DNA from: Vogesella urethralis
GTDB taxonomy: Bacteria; Pseudomonadota; Gammaproteobacteria; Burkholderiales; Chromobacteriaceae
Length of the DNA stretch: 37,721 nucleotides
Assembly: GCF_007644045.2 (NCBI RefSeq)
Contig: NZ_VMDW02000043.1
Coordinates: 1 to 37,721 of the forward strand
Direction: 5' to 3'
Within the stretch, counting starts at the first letter, position 1; each line of letters starts with the position of its first letter. This document shows, in pieces, positions 18,450 to 26,575 of this stretch. Made by a program: the position numbers and the translations under genes. The notes beneath the pieces are model-generated. The model was not told where the DNA came from and ran no database searches. It saw only the letters and a program-made list of their open reading frames with translations.

Positions 18450-19094
18450 GCTTTCTCCTCCGATACTTCGAGCACATAGCCCATGCCGCGTACGGTATGG
18501 ATCAGCTTAAGGTCAAAATCATCGTCTACCTTGGCACGTAATCGCCGCATGGCCACGTCGATTACATTGGTGTCGCTATCGAAGTTCATGTCCCATACCT
18601 GCGAGGCAATTAGCGAGCGCGGCAGCACCTCGCCCTGGCGGCGCATTAGCAGTTCCAGCAGACCAAATTCCTTGGCGGTCAGTGTGATACGTCTTCCATC
18701 ACGACTAACACGGCGGCGTAACAGATCCAACTCCAAGTCGGCGACCTGCAAGGTTGTAACCTCCACCGTTCCTCGTCCGCGGCGCAAGATAATACGTACT
18801 CGTGCCAACAGCTCGGCAAAGGAGAACGGTTTGACCAGGTAGTCATCTGCTCCCAGCTCCAGTCCCTTCACCCTATCTTCAACTTGATCGCGCGCAGTCA
18901 GGAATAGCACCGGCATGGTTTTCTGCTGCCGGCGCAGTTGGGTTAGAACCTGCCAGCCATCCATGCTGGGTAGCATCACGTCCAAGATCAACAGGTCATG
19001 GTTGCCTTCCATCGCTAGGTGCAGTCCATCCAGCCCATCGTGGGCCAAGTCCGCGGTAAAGCCCGCCTCACTCAATCCAAGACGCAGGTATTCA
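18446..19094 (-). pseudogene. Copper response regulator CusR/CopR, 5'-truncated (copy 1)
   Basis: This OmpR-family regulator gene lacks its beginning. Homology to the complete copy at 29860 starts abruptly at TGAATACCTGCG (19094), about codon 13; upstream of that junction the frame meets a TAG within five codons. The residual reading gives 209 residues from a TTG (Leu20 of the full protein). Lost are the first beta strand and the acidic pair Glu7/Asp8 that hold Mg2+, while the phospho-acceptor Asp in [14 protein letters not shown] and the whole winged-helix domain remain. A regulated receiver is therefore unlikely, though a shortened product could still bind DNA. Promoter and ribosome site are also lost. 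The gene overlaps the kinase start by 4 bases. Confidence 0.85.
18550..19094. repeat. Near-identical inverted repeat shared by the two response-regulator genes
   Basis: About 545 bases here are almost identical, in opposite orientation, to 29898-30443. The encoded residues differ only at a Val/Ala site within this stretch. Identity ends sharply at the truncation junction on one side and fades at about codon 195 on the other, beyond which synonymous changes become frequent. The long identity inside otherwise diverged gene pairs points to recent recombination or gene conversion. Confidence 0.8.
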
Positions 19095-19269
19095 ATCCAC
19101 CCAAGCTAACAAAATTGCAGCAAGGCCACGCTGGCAATCTCCCTTTGGACTTAAGATCAACAACTAGGGTGGCAGGCCTGACCGTCTCCAACTCGGCCAA
19201 AACAGACATTCAGCTACCAATTAGGCAAACGGCTGCTTCCTCTGGGAAAGCCGCCGTTACCGTCTCCGC
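19095..19269. other. Junction segment of unknown origin
   Basis: These 175 bases lie between the broken regulator gene and the stop of the beta-propeller gene. They match neither the copper regulator upstream region at 29.8 kb nor any feature I recognise. Short open readings exist on both strands but none has a start, ribosome site or recognisable protein pattern. It may be a remnant left by the rearrangement that truncated the regulator. Confidence 0.4.
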
Positions 19270-20271
19270 TTAATCGCGGTAGCTGATGCCGTTTGGCCCG
19301 GCGCCTACTTGGTAAGTACTGAGCACGCGGTGTTGACGGCTATCGATCACCGACATGGTGCCGGATTCGATATTGCTGACGAAAACATATTGCCCGTCAC
19401 TGCTGATCGCCACGCCGTGCGCACCGTTGCCTGTTTTCACCTCGGCAATCGCCTTGCCGGCGGCCGGGTCCACCACCGATACCCGGTTATCCGGTTGCTT
19501 GCTGCTGCCCTGGTTGGCCACGAACACCTTGCTGCCGTCCGGGGTGGCGTACATCTGGATCGGATTGCGGCCAACCTTGACCTTGCCGCTCAGCTTGCGG
19601 CTGGCGGTGTCGATCAGGCCCAGCGCGTTTTCCGCGCTCAGCGACACATAGGCCTGTTTGCCATCAGCAGAGAAACCAACCTGTACCGGGGCCTTGCCCA
19701 CGGCGATGCGCCCGGTTTCCCGCAGGCTGGCCACGTCGATCACCGAGACGCTGTCGCTCTTCACGTTGGCCACGTACAGGCTGCGGCCGTCCGGGCTCAG
19801 GCGCAGGCCGTGCGGGTAGTTGCCGGTGTTGATGGTGGCGAGCTGCCGCTTGCTTTCCAGCTCGTATACCTGCACCGCATTGTTGTCGGCATCGGTAACG
19901 AAGGCCAGCTTGCCATCGCGGTCGGTCACGACATGGCCCGGGTGCCCGGCCACCGGCAGCACCAGGTTCGGCTTGCTGCCCAGCGGCAGCTCGAACACCT
20001 GCAGCTCGCCACCGCTCTGGCCGCTGCCGTGGTGGCCGGCATGAATGTTCATGCCCACCGCCAGCAGGCGCTTGCCATCGGCACTGACCTGCACATTGTG
20101 CGGCGAGATTTCCAGCGGGATGGTGGTGACATTACCATCTGCCAGCGTGATCTGGCTGATAGAGTTGCCACGCTCGTTGGCGGTAAACACCGTGCCGGAT
20201 GGCGCCGCCAGTACGGAGGTGGCTGCCAGCGAAAACGCGAGTAGCAACGAGGCGGGAATAAGCTTGCGCAT
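19270..20271 (-). CDS. YncE-like secreted beta-propeller (YVTN repeat) protein
   Basis: This 333-residue exported protein has a signal peptide (MRKLIPASLLLAFSLAATSVLAAP). It is followed by repeated blades of about 42 residues with YVTN-type strands, such as SLYVANVKSDSVSVIDVASL, KVFVANQGSSKQPDNRVSVV and YVFVSNIESGTMSVIDSRQ. One loop carries a His-rich MNIHAGHHGSG that could bind metal. Such propellers usually bind partners or ligands rather than catalyse. The ATG at 20271 has GAGGA at suitable distance and begins the signal peptide; a longer reading runs into the methyltransferase gene. It ends the long leftward operon, 11 bases after the preceding stop. Its task in copper handling is not known. 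Confidence 0.85.
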   Translation of the reverse strand: MRKLIPASLLLAFSLAATSVLAAPSGTVFTANERGNSISQITLADGNVTTIPLEISPHNVQVSADGKRLLAVGMNIHAGHHGSGQSGGELQVFELPLGSKPNLVLPVAGHPGHVVTDRDGKLAFVTDADNNAVQVYELESKRQLATINTGNYPHGLRLSPDGRSLYVANVKSDSVSVIDVASLRETGRIAVGKAPVQVGFSADGKQAYVSLSAENALGLIDTASRKLSGKVKVGRNPIQMYATPDGSKVFVANQGSSKQPDNRVSVVDPAAGKAIAEVKTGNGAHGVAISSDGQYVFVSNIESGTMSVIDSRQHRVLSTYQVGAGPNGISYRD

Positions 20272-20282
20272 GAGGGATTCCT

Positions 20283-20930
20283 CTAATGATGTTGTGTCAG
20301 CCCCTTGGCGGGGATGAAGGCGGGGGTGTGCTGTCGGTAGGATTGGTAGCGCTCGCCAAACTGCGCCAGCATGTCGGCCTCTTCGTGCAGTGCAAGACGG
20401 GAGTAGATCCATACCAGAATCGGGAACATCAGCAAGGTCAGCAAGGTTGGCCACTGCAGCAGGAAGCCAAACATGATGATGACGAAGCCGACGTATTGCG
20501 GATGTCGAATACGGGCATAGGGCCCCGCTGTCGCCAGCTCATTCCGGCGCTGGGCGTGATACAGCACACGCCAGGCGGCGGACAGCAGCCAGAAGCCGGC
20601 AAAAATCAGCACCGTGCTGAGTAAGTGGAATGGCCCCCAGTGCGGGTTGCCACTCCAGCCAAACATCACCTCAAGCAGGTGGCCATTGTCGTGCGACATG
20701 AAATCGACACCGGGGAAACGGCTGCCCAGCCAACCGGACAGCAGGTAGATCGTCAGCGGAAAGCCGTACATCTCGGTAAACAGCGCCACGATGAAGGCAG
20801 AAAACATCCCCAGGGAGCGCCAGTCCCGTGCCGACTTTGGCTTGGTGAAGCTGAAGGCAAAGATGATGAAGACCAGCGAGTTGATCAGCACCACCCCCCA
20901 CAGGCCGTAGGATTGCATGGTGTCGTTCAT
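20283..20930 (-). CDS. Isoprenylcysteine-carboxyl-methyltransferase-like membrane protein
   Basis: This 215-residue integral membrane protein has about five hydrophobic spans. Its C-terminal half carries the ICMT/PEMT signature [21 protein letters not shown] followed by [20 protein letters not shown], the S-adenosylmethionine-binding region of the family. Eukaryotic members methylate prenylated Cys, but bacterial members in metal clusters have no proven substrate. The N-terminal half is longer than in the shortest bacterial homologues. It overlaps the DUF2933 gene by 4 bases (ATGA), which indicates a shared function with the small membrane proteins and the YHS-type copper ATPase upstream. Methyl transfer to a lipid or thiol is possible but unproven. 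Confidence 0.85.
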   Translation of the reverse strand: MNDTMQSYGLWGVVLINSLVFIIFAFSFTKPKSARDWRSLGMFSAFIVALFTEMYGFPLTIYLLSGWLGSRFPGVDFMSHDNGHLLEVMFGWSGNPHWGPFHLLSTVLIFAGFWLLSAAWRVLYHAQRRNELATAGPYARIRHPQYVGFVIIMFGFLLQWPTLLTLLMFPILVWIYSRLALHEEADMLAQFGERYQSYRQHTPAFIPAKGLTQHH

Positions 20931-21166
20931 GGCTGTTCTCCATCCTGTCCGTGCCGGTGTTGCCGGGACGATGGGCCACCATGCTGATGGCCGTGGCCGT
21001 GGTGCATGAACAGGTGCATCAGCGGGCAGGCAAGCAGCAACAGATACGGCAGAGCCCCCAGTACATGTGCCCGGTGCTCGGTAAACAGCAAGAATCCAGC
21101 CACCAGCACAAAGCCGATGAAAACCCAGTGGCTGCGCTTACTGTGTTGGTCATGGTGTTCGGGCAT
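20927..21166 (-). CDS. DUF2933 small membrane protein
   Basis: This 79-residue protein has a short His-rich head ([12 protein letters not shown]), two membrane spans ([22 protein letters not shown] and [19 protein letters not shown]) and a His-rich tail ([19 protein letters not shown]). The plan and the [15 protein letters not shown] motif match DUF2933, often found beside copper ATPases. His, Met and Cys around the second span could bind Cu. The ATG at 21166 follows AAAGGAG at good distance. It starts one base after the stop of the preceding gene and overlaps the methyltransferase-like gene by 4. Function is not known. Confidence 0.82.
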   Translation of the reverse strand: MPEHHDQHSKRSHWVFIGFVLVAGFLLFTEHRAHVLGALPYLLLLACPLMHLFMHHGHGHQHGGPSSRQHRHGQDGEQP

Positions 21167-21167
21167 A

Positions 21168-21407
21168 TCAGACTCCTTTGCTATCTTGGCTGTTTTGTTC
21201 GTTCTGCTTCTTGGTAGCGATGGCTGCATCAATCTCGGACTCCGCCTGACGTGTCAGCCGGTAGCTCAGCCAGATCACGCCCCACGGGCATGCGGCCAAC
21301 AGCAGTGCCAGCAACAGCGTGCCCAGCGATAAACCGAAACGCAGCAGCACGAACAGCATGATGGCGACCGCCAGCAGCGCGCATAGTTGGTAGGCACGGG
21401 TCTTCAT
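21168..21407 (-). CDS. Small two-span membrane protein
   Basis: This is a 79-residue protein of unrecognised family. It has two hydrophobic spans (about residues 8-25 and 27-48) joined by a short turn, with one Cys in each, then a charged tail [21 protein letters not shown] predicted inside the cell. It overlaps the stop of the YHS-type ATPase gene by 4 bases, so translation is coupled, and the DUF2933 gene starts right after it. The tight packing argues that it is a real gene and perhaps a subunit or assembly factor for the ATPase. Confidence 0.7.
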   Translation of the reverse strand: MKTRAYQLCALLAVAIMLFVLLRFGLSLGTLLLALLLAACPWGVIWLSYRLTRQAESEIDAAIATKKQNEQNSQDSKGV

Positions 21408-23746
21408 GATGTCGCTCCTTCTGCCTGGGTACTGATCGGCACGCGCTTCAGCAATGCCGAGTTGACGATGACCGAGAGCGAACTCATTGCCATGGCGGCG
21501 CCGGCCACCATCGGGTTCATGAACCCCAGGGCGGCGATGGGAATGCCGATGCTGTTGTAGATGAAGGCCCAGAACAGGTTCTGCTTGATCTTGCGCATGG
21601 TGGCGCGTGACAGGCGGATGGCGTTCTCCACGTCGCGTACATCGTTGCGAATCAGGATGATGCCGCCGGTTTCCTTGGCAACATCCGAACCGGAGCCGAT
21701 GGCGATACCGATGTCGGCGGTAGCCAGTGCCGGCGCATCGTTGACGCCATCACCCACCATAGCCACCACTTCACCTTCCTGCTGCAGCTGCTGGATAACC
21801 TTGGCCTTATCCTCTGGCAGCACCTCGGCAATTACCCGCTCGATCCCCAGCTGCCGGGCAATGGCATCCGCAGTACGCTGGTTGTCGCCACTGAGCATGA
21901 CCACCTTGATGTGTTGCTGCTTGAGCAGGGCGATGGCTTCACTGGCCTCTGGCTTGAGGGTATCGGCCACGGCAATGATGCCGACCAGCTTGTCGCCATA
22001 GCCCACCAGCATCGCTGTCTTGCCGTTTTGCTCCAGGCTCTGCATGGCGTCATCAGCCACACCGGTGGCGATGCCCTGCTGGGCCAGTAGCCGCCGGTTG
22101 CCCAGCCATACCGGCAAGCCGTTGACCTGCCCGCGAATGCCCAGACCGGCAAGACCGGTGATGGCGCTGGCCTGCGGCAAACTCAGCTGCCGATGGGCGG
22201 CCTCCCGCACGATCGCCTCACCCAACGGATGCTCCGAACCGGATTCCACCGCCGCCGCCAGACTCAATACCTCCAGCTCGGTGTGCACGTCGAAAGGCAC
22301 GATGTCGGTTACCGTCGGCTCGCCGCGCGTGAGGGTACCGGTCTTGTCGAAGACCACGCAGCTGAGTTTCTCCGCCCGCTCCAGCACCTCACCGCCGCGA
22401 ATAAGCATGCCGCCGTCCGCCCCCTTGCCAACGCCCACCATCAGCGCCGCCGGGGTGGCGATGCCCAGAGCACACGGGCAGGAGATGATCAGCACCGCGA
22501 TGAAGGCCAGCAGCCCTTGCGGGAAATCGCCAGCCAGCCACCAGCCGACAAACGCCAGCACCGCCACGCTGATCACGGCCGGCACAAAGTAGCGGGTCAC
22601 CTCGTCCGCCAGACGCTGGATGTGGGCGGTGCTGGTTTGGGCTTCTTCCACCATGCGGATGATCTGTGCCAGCGCGGTATCCGCCCCGATACGGGTGGCG
22701 CGGAAGCTGAACACACCGGCCCGGTTCAAGGTACCGCCAATCACGGTGCTGCCGGGCTGTTTTTCTACTGGCATGGATTCGCCAGTCAGCATCGACTCAT
22801 CCACCGTAGATTGGCCTGAAATGACTTCGCCGTCGGTCGCGATTTTTTCACCGGGCTTCACCACCACGGTTTCCCCAACCATGATGCTACCGGCCGGAAT
22901 CTCCACCTCCTGACCATCGCGCCGTACATGGGCGGTGGCGGGTTTGAGGTCAAGCAACCGGCGCACGGCGGCGGAAGATTTCTTCTTGATGATTTCCTCC
23001 ATGTAACGCCCCAGCAGTACAAAGGCGATGATCACGGCGGAGACTTCAAAGTACACGTCACGCTCGGCCACTTTGATCGGCAACACGTCTGGGAAGAACA
23101 TCACCACCACGCTGTAGAAGTACGCCACTGAGGTACCCAGCGCGATCAGGAAGTCCATGTTGATATTGCGGGTGCGCAGCGCGTTCCAGGCGCCACGATA
23201 AAAGGTCCAGCCGCCAATGAACTGCACCGGGGTCACCAGCAGGAACAGCCACACCCCCCAGGTGAACCATGGCAGATTGGGAATCGGCGCCCAACTCAGT
23301 AGCGTGGCACCAGTCGCCAACCCGAGGAAGGCGGCGGCCCGCAGCACCGCCAGCGCCAGTACCCCGGTCATGGCGATGGTGACGCGGGTTTTCATCGACT
23401 TCAGTTCGTTTTCCGGCGACTCGAAAGTGCGCAGGCAGGTCTCGCTGCAGAAGTAATAGCTGCGTCCGCCACGTTCGCTCTTCAGCGCGGTAGCCTTGTT
23501 GACCAGCATGCCGCAGATCGGGTCTTTGGCCTTTTCCCCAGGTTCGGTCTCCGCGCTTGCGGGGGCATCGTGCTGATGTTGAGGCCCGGGCGCCGGCGCC
23601 GCCGTATAGCGCGCCGGGCTGGCAACAAACTGCTGCTGGCAGTGCGCGGAGCAGAACCAGTATTCCTGTCCGGCATAGCGATAGTTGGCCGCAGCCTTGC
23701 CGCTGTCCACCGCCATGCCGCATACCGGGTCTTTGACGTTAGCCAT
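21404..23746 (-). CDS. Copper P1B-type ATPase with two N-terminal YHS domains
   Basis: This 780-residue inner-membrane Cu pump has, instead of HMA domains, two YHS metal-binding domains: [12 protein letters not shown]...YWFCSAHC (residues 5-47) and [12 protein letters not shown]...YYFCSETC (74-115), separated by a His-bearing linker. Membrane spans follow from about residue 120. The ion motif CPC is at 423-425, the TGES loop near 321, the phosphorylated Asp467 in DKTGT, and the hinge GDGVNDAP. The ending [21 protein letters not shown] is typical of copper (CopA) ATPases. YHS variants have been linked to chaperone-specific delivery of Cu to periplasmic enzymes, which would suit the oxidases in this operon (inference). 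ATG 23746 has an AAGGAG. Confidence 0.93.
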   Translation of the reverse strand: MANVKDPVCGMAVDSGKAAANYRYAGQEYWFCSAHCQQQFVASPARYTAAPAPGPQHQHDAPASAETEPGEKAKDPICGMLVNKATALKSERGGRSYYFCSETCLRTFESPENELKSMKTRVTIAMTGVLALAVLRAAAFLGLATGATLLSWAPIPNLPWFTWGVWLFLLVTPVQFIGGWTFYRGAWNALRTRNINMDFLIALGTSVAYFYSVVVMFFPDVLPIKVAERDVYFEVSAVIIAFVLLGRYMEEIIKKKSSAAVRRLLDLKPATAHVRRDGQEVEIPAGSIMVGETVVVKPGEKIATDGEVISGQSTVDESMLTGESMPVEKQPGSTVIGGTLNRAGVFSFRATRIGADTALAQIIRMVEEAQTSTAHIQRLADEVTRYFVPAVISVAVLAFVGWWLAGDFPQGLLAFIAVLIISCPCALGIATPAALMVGVGKGADGGMLIRGGEVLERAEKLSCVVFDKTGTLTRGEPTVTDIVPFDVHTELEVLSLAAAVESGSEHPLGEAIVREAAHRQLSLPQASAITGLAGLGIRGQVNGLPVWLGNRRLLAQQGIATGVADDAMQSLEQNGKTAMLVGYGDKLVGIIAVADTLKPEASEAIALLKQQHIKVVMLSGDNQRTADAIARQLGIERVIAEVLPEDKAKVIQQLQQEGEVVAMVGDGVNDAPALATADIGIAIGSGSDVAKETGGIILIRNDVRDVENAIRLSRATMRKIKQNLFWAFIYNSIGIPIAALGFMNPMVAGAAMAMSSLSVIVNSALLKRVPISTQAEGATS

Positions 23747-23750
23747 GCCT

Positions 23751-24062
23751 TTACTCCTTGTCGTGGTGGGCTGCACCGGGCGCCGAGTGATGACAGCAGC
23801 GATCCAGACCACGGCTTACCCAGCCGAACACGGTGCCGGTGATAAACCCCCATACCAGCAGCACCGTCATCGGCATGAAGAAATCGGACAGATTGAAGGG
23901 CGCCGGCGTGACCAGCCGCCCGAAATCCAGCCCGTGAAAAAGTGCGTTCAGGAAGGCAACGCCTTGCTCCGGCCACAGCCGGTACAACAGCGCGCACACG
24001 GTGTAACTGATTGCCATGGTGATCGCGAGACTGCGACCGGTATGCCAGGGTGAGGACTGCAT
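23751..24062 (-). CDS. DUF5676 membrane protein
   Basis: This 103-residue protein has two membrane spans ([21 protein letters not shown] and [20 protein letters not shown]) and a short His/Cys tail [17 protein letters not shown]. The block [15 protein letters not shown] plus [10 protein letters not shown] is typical of DUF5676, a family that keeps company with copper ATPases. A good AGGAG precedes the ATG. Its stop lies four bases before the start of the YHS-type ATPase. The Cys-Cys-His-His tail could bind Cu at the cytoplasmic or periplasmic face. Function unknown; an accessory role for the ATPase is inferred from the gene order. Confidence 0.82.
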   Translation of the reverse strand: MQSSPWHTGRSLAITMAISYTVCALLYRLWPEQGVAFLNALFHGLDFGRLVTPAPFNLSDFFMPMTVLLVWGFITGTVFGWVSRGLDRCCHHSAPGAAHHDKE

Positions 24063-24094
24063 GTGGAGACTCCTACTGAATGGCTCAAGCCTGC

Positions 24095-24105
24095 GGGGGG
24101 GGGGG
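24095..24105. repeat. Homopolymer tract of 11 G upstream of the DUF5676 gene
   Basis: An unbroken run of 11 G lies 32 bases before the DUF5676 start, in the untranslated gap after the Met-rich gene (poly-C on the transcribed sense strand). Such tracts vary in length by slippage and are also a known site of base-count errors. Confidence 0.9.
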
Positions 24106-24145
24106 CGCCGAAATCCGCTCCGCGCCCACCATCATGGCGCCCGAT

Positions 24146-24517
24146 CTATTGCATAGGCATCGCGCCGCCGGGCTGCCCCATCATCTGCTGCATCATATCC
24201 ATCATTTTCATGCGCTGATCCATCATTTCCGCCATCCCCTGGCCATCAGCCATTCCTGCACATTTATTCATCATGTCCTTGTCCATGGCCTGCATCATGG
24301 CCATACCTTCCTGCATCGCCTGCATCTGCTCGGTCATGAGCTTTTGCCGCTCCTGCGGCGTTTTCGCCGCCATCATCTTGTCGTGCATGGTTTGCATCTT
24401 GCTCATCTGCATGTCCATGTTGGCTGCATTGGGAGGCATCGGTGGCTGGGCGGCCAGGGTCTGGCTGGTAATGGCGGCAAGCAGCAAGGCTGCAGACAAA
24501 TTCTTCAGGCTATTCAT
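24146..24517 (-). CDS. Met-rich periplasmic protein (paralogue of 14977)
   Basis: This 123-residue exported protein has a signal peptide (residues 1-22, TSQTLAAQP) and a strikingly Met-rich mature part. Examples are NMDMQMSKMQTMHDKMMAAKTP, AMQEGMAMMQAMDKDMMNK, MAEMMDQRMKMMDMMQQMM and PMQ at the end. It shares the core HDKMMAAKTPQERQ with the protein at 14977-15411. A GAGGA precedes the ATG. A single Cys (NKCAGM) is present. The Met pattern suits several Cu(I)/Ag(I) ions in the periplasm. It sits between the Cys leader-like gene and DUF5676 in the long operon. Confidence 0.82.
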   Translation of the reverse strand: MNSLKNLSAALLLAAITSQTLAAQPPMPPNAANMDMQMSKMQTMHDKMMAAKTPQERQKLMTEQMQAMQEGMAMMQAMDKDMMNKCAGMADGQGMAEMMDQRMKMMDMMQQMMGQPGGAMPMQ

Positions 24518-24629
24518 GATCGAAGTCCTCTAAGTGAAAAACGGCGAGCGAAATGGCATGCAATTGCGTGGTAGGCGCGAGCGAAGTCACTACGAGGCAA
24601 GGCGTCGCAGTGGCGGAATACTGGATTGG

Positions 24630-25040
24630 CTAGTTGTTGAAGCGCTGGAACAGCAGATGTGGCCGCGGTGGAGTGCCACCGGTGGCGGGAGGCAAAAACA
24701 GATGGGAGCCAATTGCCGGAGGGAATAGTAGCAACGGTGGCAGCAAGAACCAGGTAATCAGTAAGGAGGACAGCAGCGGTAGGGCAACGCTGACATCAGC
24801 CTTGGCAAGCGGAGAGGAAAGTGTCTGGCAGGCTTGTTCACACAGGGAGGTCTCGTCGTGAGTTCCGGCATGGTGAGCTGCCGTCAGTTGCAGAGCCTGC
24901 AAGGAACCCGGCGTGGCAAAGCTATGAGTCTCTTGCGCTTGCCCCTGACAACCAAGCAGTACGCCAAACGCAAACACCAGACACCATGTCGCCACTAACA
25001 GGCGACATAGTTGCCGGGTTTTTGTTTGGGTGAGGCGCAT
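24630..25040 (-). CDS. Small Cys-containing secreted/lipoprotein-like protein with Pro-rich tail
   Basis: This 136-residue protein starts with a basic head and hydrophobic run (MRLTQTKTRQLCRLLVATWCLVFAFGVLLGC), which could be a lipoprotein signal with Cys31. The middle has TSLCEQACQTL and two His-bearing stretches (LTAAHHAGTHDE). It then has a hydrophobic Pro-rich segment LPPLLLFPPAIG and ends ATGGTPPRPHLLFQRFNN. This ending is like that of DUF2946/CopL-type metal-linked peptides. It precedes the Met-rich gene by 112 bases on the same strand; that gap holds no other gene. It is grouped with the small proteins at 2530, 6328 and 13972. Function not established. Confidence 0.65.
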   Translation of the reverse strand: MRLTQTKTRQLCRLLVATWCLVFAFGVLLGCQGQAQETHSFATPGSLQALQLTAAHHAGTHDETSLCEQACQTLSSPLAKADVSVALPLLSSLLITWFLLPPLLLFPPAIGSHLFLPPATGGTPPRPHLLFQRFNN

Positions 25041-25130
25041 GATGACAGGCTCCTGAATGTATCAATGGCACTATAGACCGCTGCTCGTAAATCGGGCTTG
25101 ATGACGGTCAATCACGCATTAGCGGCGTAA

Positions 25131-25625
25131 TCAGTTTTTCTTGGCCCGCAGGTTTACCGCATCTTGCTGGGCGCGTATCTCGGCTGGCCATTGGCTTTTT
25201 ATCCACGACAGCGCGGCGACAATGTCGGCATCACTCAGTTTGCCCTCGTAAACTGGCATGGCGGATTGGTAATCCGGCATTTTGGCCACCTTGGCAATAC
25301 CGTATTTGGTGATGGCAAACAGCATGTCGTCCGGGTGGTGCCAGGTATGCCCGGTTTCGTTGTGGGGCGGCGCCGGCAACATGCCCTGTGCATTACGTTC
25401 GCGCCAGTGGGCTTGCCCTTCCAGCTTGCTACCGTGGCAGCTGGCGCAATTGGCCAGGTAAACCTGCTGGCCGCGCACAATCAGGGCGGCATCGTCCGGA
25501 CGCAGCGTGAGCGATGTCGGCCCGGGGGTCGTGGCGGTATACCAATAAAACCCCAAGCCTGCGGCAAACAGGCCGGCTACGGCGGTGGCAACAATGATGT
25601 TTCGTCTGCGATTGAGTGACGGCAT
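25131..25625 (-). CDS. Class I cytochrome c, membrane-anchored or exported
   Basis: This 164-residue protein has an N-terminal hydrophobic segment (residues 9-29) and one c-type heme site Cys60-Ala-Ser-Cys63-His64 (LANCASCHGSKLEGQ). A likely axial Met is in YQSAMPVYEGKLSDADIVAALSWIKSQWP, the standard C-terminal helix of these cytochromes. It probably carries electrons between a periplasmic donor and the respiratory chain. Lying between the CusF-like gene and the Met-rich block, it may accept electrons from Cu(I) oxidation by the neighbouring cupredoxin or multicopper oxidase (inference). Confidence 0.9.
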   Translation of the reverse strand: MPSLNRRRNIIVATAVAGLFAAGLGFYWYTATTPGPTSLTLRPDDAALIVRGQQVYLANCASCHGSKLEGQAHWRERNAQGMLPAPPHNETGHTWHHPDDMLFAITKYGIAKVAKMPDYQSAMPVYEGKLSDADIVAALSWIKSQWPAEIRAQQDAVNLRAKKN

Positions 25626-25684
25626 GCTTCACGGTCGACAAAAAAGTGGATGGATCATGGCCAGGTTTCAGCTGGCCATGATGG

Positions 25685-26014
25685 TCAGTTGGCGGGCTGA
25701 ATATCGGTGACCAGCATCTTGCCATCTTCATGGCTGACCATGAAACGGATTTTGTCACCGACCTTGACCTGATCCAGTAGTGCCTTGTCCTTGGCGGTAA
25801 ACACCATGGTCATGCCAGGCATGTCCATATGTACGATTGGACCGTGCTTGATGGTGATCTTGCCGGCGGATGGGTCGATCTTGCGGACCTCACCATCGGT
25901 CAGCATCGCCATATTGCTACTGGTGGTAGCAACCGGCGTCTGAGTGGCTTGGGCAAAGGGGCTCAGGGCGGTCAACCCCATGGCGGTGGCGAGAATCAGT
26001 GTGCGGATAGTCAT
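25685..26014 (-). CDS. CusF-like periplasmic copper-binding protein
   Basis: This 109-residue exported protein has a signal peptide (residues 1-23, PFAQATQT) and the CusF fold. His57 (IKHGP) and the pair Met68/Met70 (PGMTMVF) are kept, but the Trp that covers the metal in CusF is replaced by Met65 in HMDMPGMTMVF, and His62/Met63 are added. The site is thus more Met/His-rich than that of cusF at 12712, and may bind differently or also take Cu(II). It belongs to the same leftward operon as the cupredoxin and cytochrome. Confidence 0.88.
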   Translation of the reverse strand: MTIRTLILATAMGLTALSPFAQATQTPVATTSSNMAMLTDGEVRKIDPSAGKITIKHGPIVHMDMPGMTMVFTAKDKALLDQVKVGDKIRFMVSHEDGKMLVTDIQPAN

Positions 26015-26075
26015 CGTGTCATGCTCCTGAAGAATGAAAACGGTGGCTAGCCATCAGGCCAGCCACGGTGCGGCG

Positions 26076-26552
26076 TTATTTTTTGGCAACCTTGATCTGC
26101 CCCTTCATGCCGGCCTCGTAGTGGCCCGGGTGCAGGCAGGCGAAGTTAACAGTGCCGGCTTTGGAAAACTGCCAGATCACCTCGCCCTTGGCGCCTGGAG
26201 CCAGCGATACCTTGCTGGGCTCGTCGTGCTCCATGTCCGGAAATTTCTTCATCTGCTCGTAGTGTTCCAGCAATTCTTTTTCAGTGCCCAGACTGAACTC
26301 GTGTTTCACCTTGCCCAGGTTTTTCACCATGAAGCGGATGGTTTCGCCTTGCTTCACCGTGATCAGCGGCGCGGAGAAACGCATGTTGTCGGACATGTCT
26401 ACCTGAATGGTGCGGTTGACGTTGGTAGCCTTGCCCGGTAGGCCAATAGCGGATTCTTCATGGCCGCCGGCGTGGGTGCCACCGGCAAAGGCCGAGGTAA
26501 TGCCCAAGCTAGTTAGCAGGGTAATAGCGAGAAGGTGGTGGGTGGTTTTCAT
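26076..26552 (-). CDS. Cupredoxin (plastocyanin/azurin-like blue copper protein)
   Basis: This 158-residue exported protein has a signal peptide (residues 1-23, SAFAGG) and a His-rich mature start GGTHAGGHEES. The type 1 copper ligands are visible: His84 in KVKHEFSLG, Cys139, His144 and Met149 in FACLHPGHYEAGMKGQIKV. This is the usual H...C-x4-H-x4-M pattern. An extra helical insert (EKELLEHYEQMKKFPDMEHDEP) separates the first His from the Cys loop, as in the copper-cluster cupredoxin family. It probably shuttles electrons or holds Cu for the multicopper oxidase encoded just upstream. Confidence 0.92.
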   Translation of the reverse strand: MKTTHHLLAITLLTSLGITSAFAGGTHAGGHEESAIGLPGKATNVNRTIQVDMSDNMRFSAPLITVKQGETIRFMVKNLGKVKHEFSLGTEKELLEHYEQMKKFPDMEHDEPSKVSLAPGAKGEVIWQFSKAGTVNFACLHPGHYEAGMKGQIKVAKK

Positions 26553-26575
26553 GCTGCGCTTTCCTGGTGGTGTGG

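Noticed and set aside
19019-19273. Plus-strand reading through the junction segment
   Set aside because: It begins antisense to the truncated regulator and has no ribosome site or recognisable domain.
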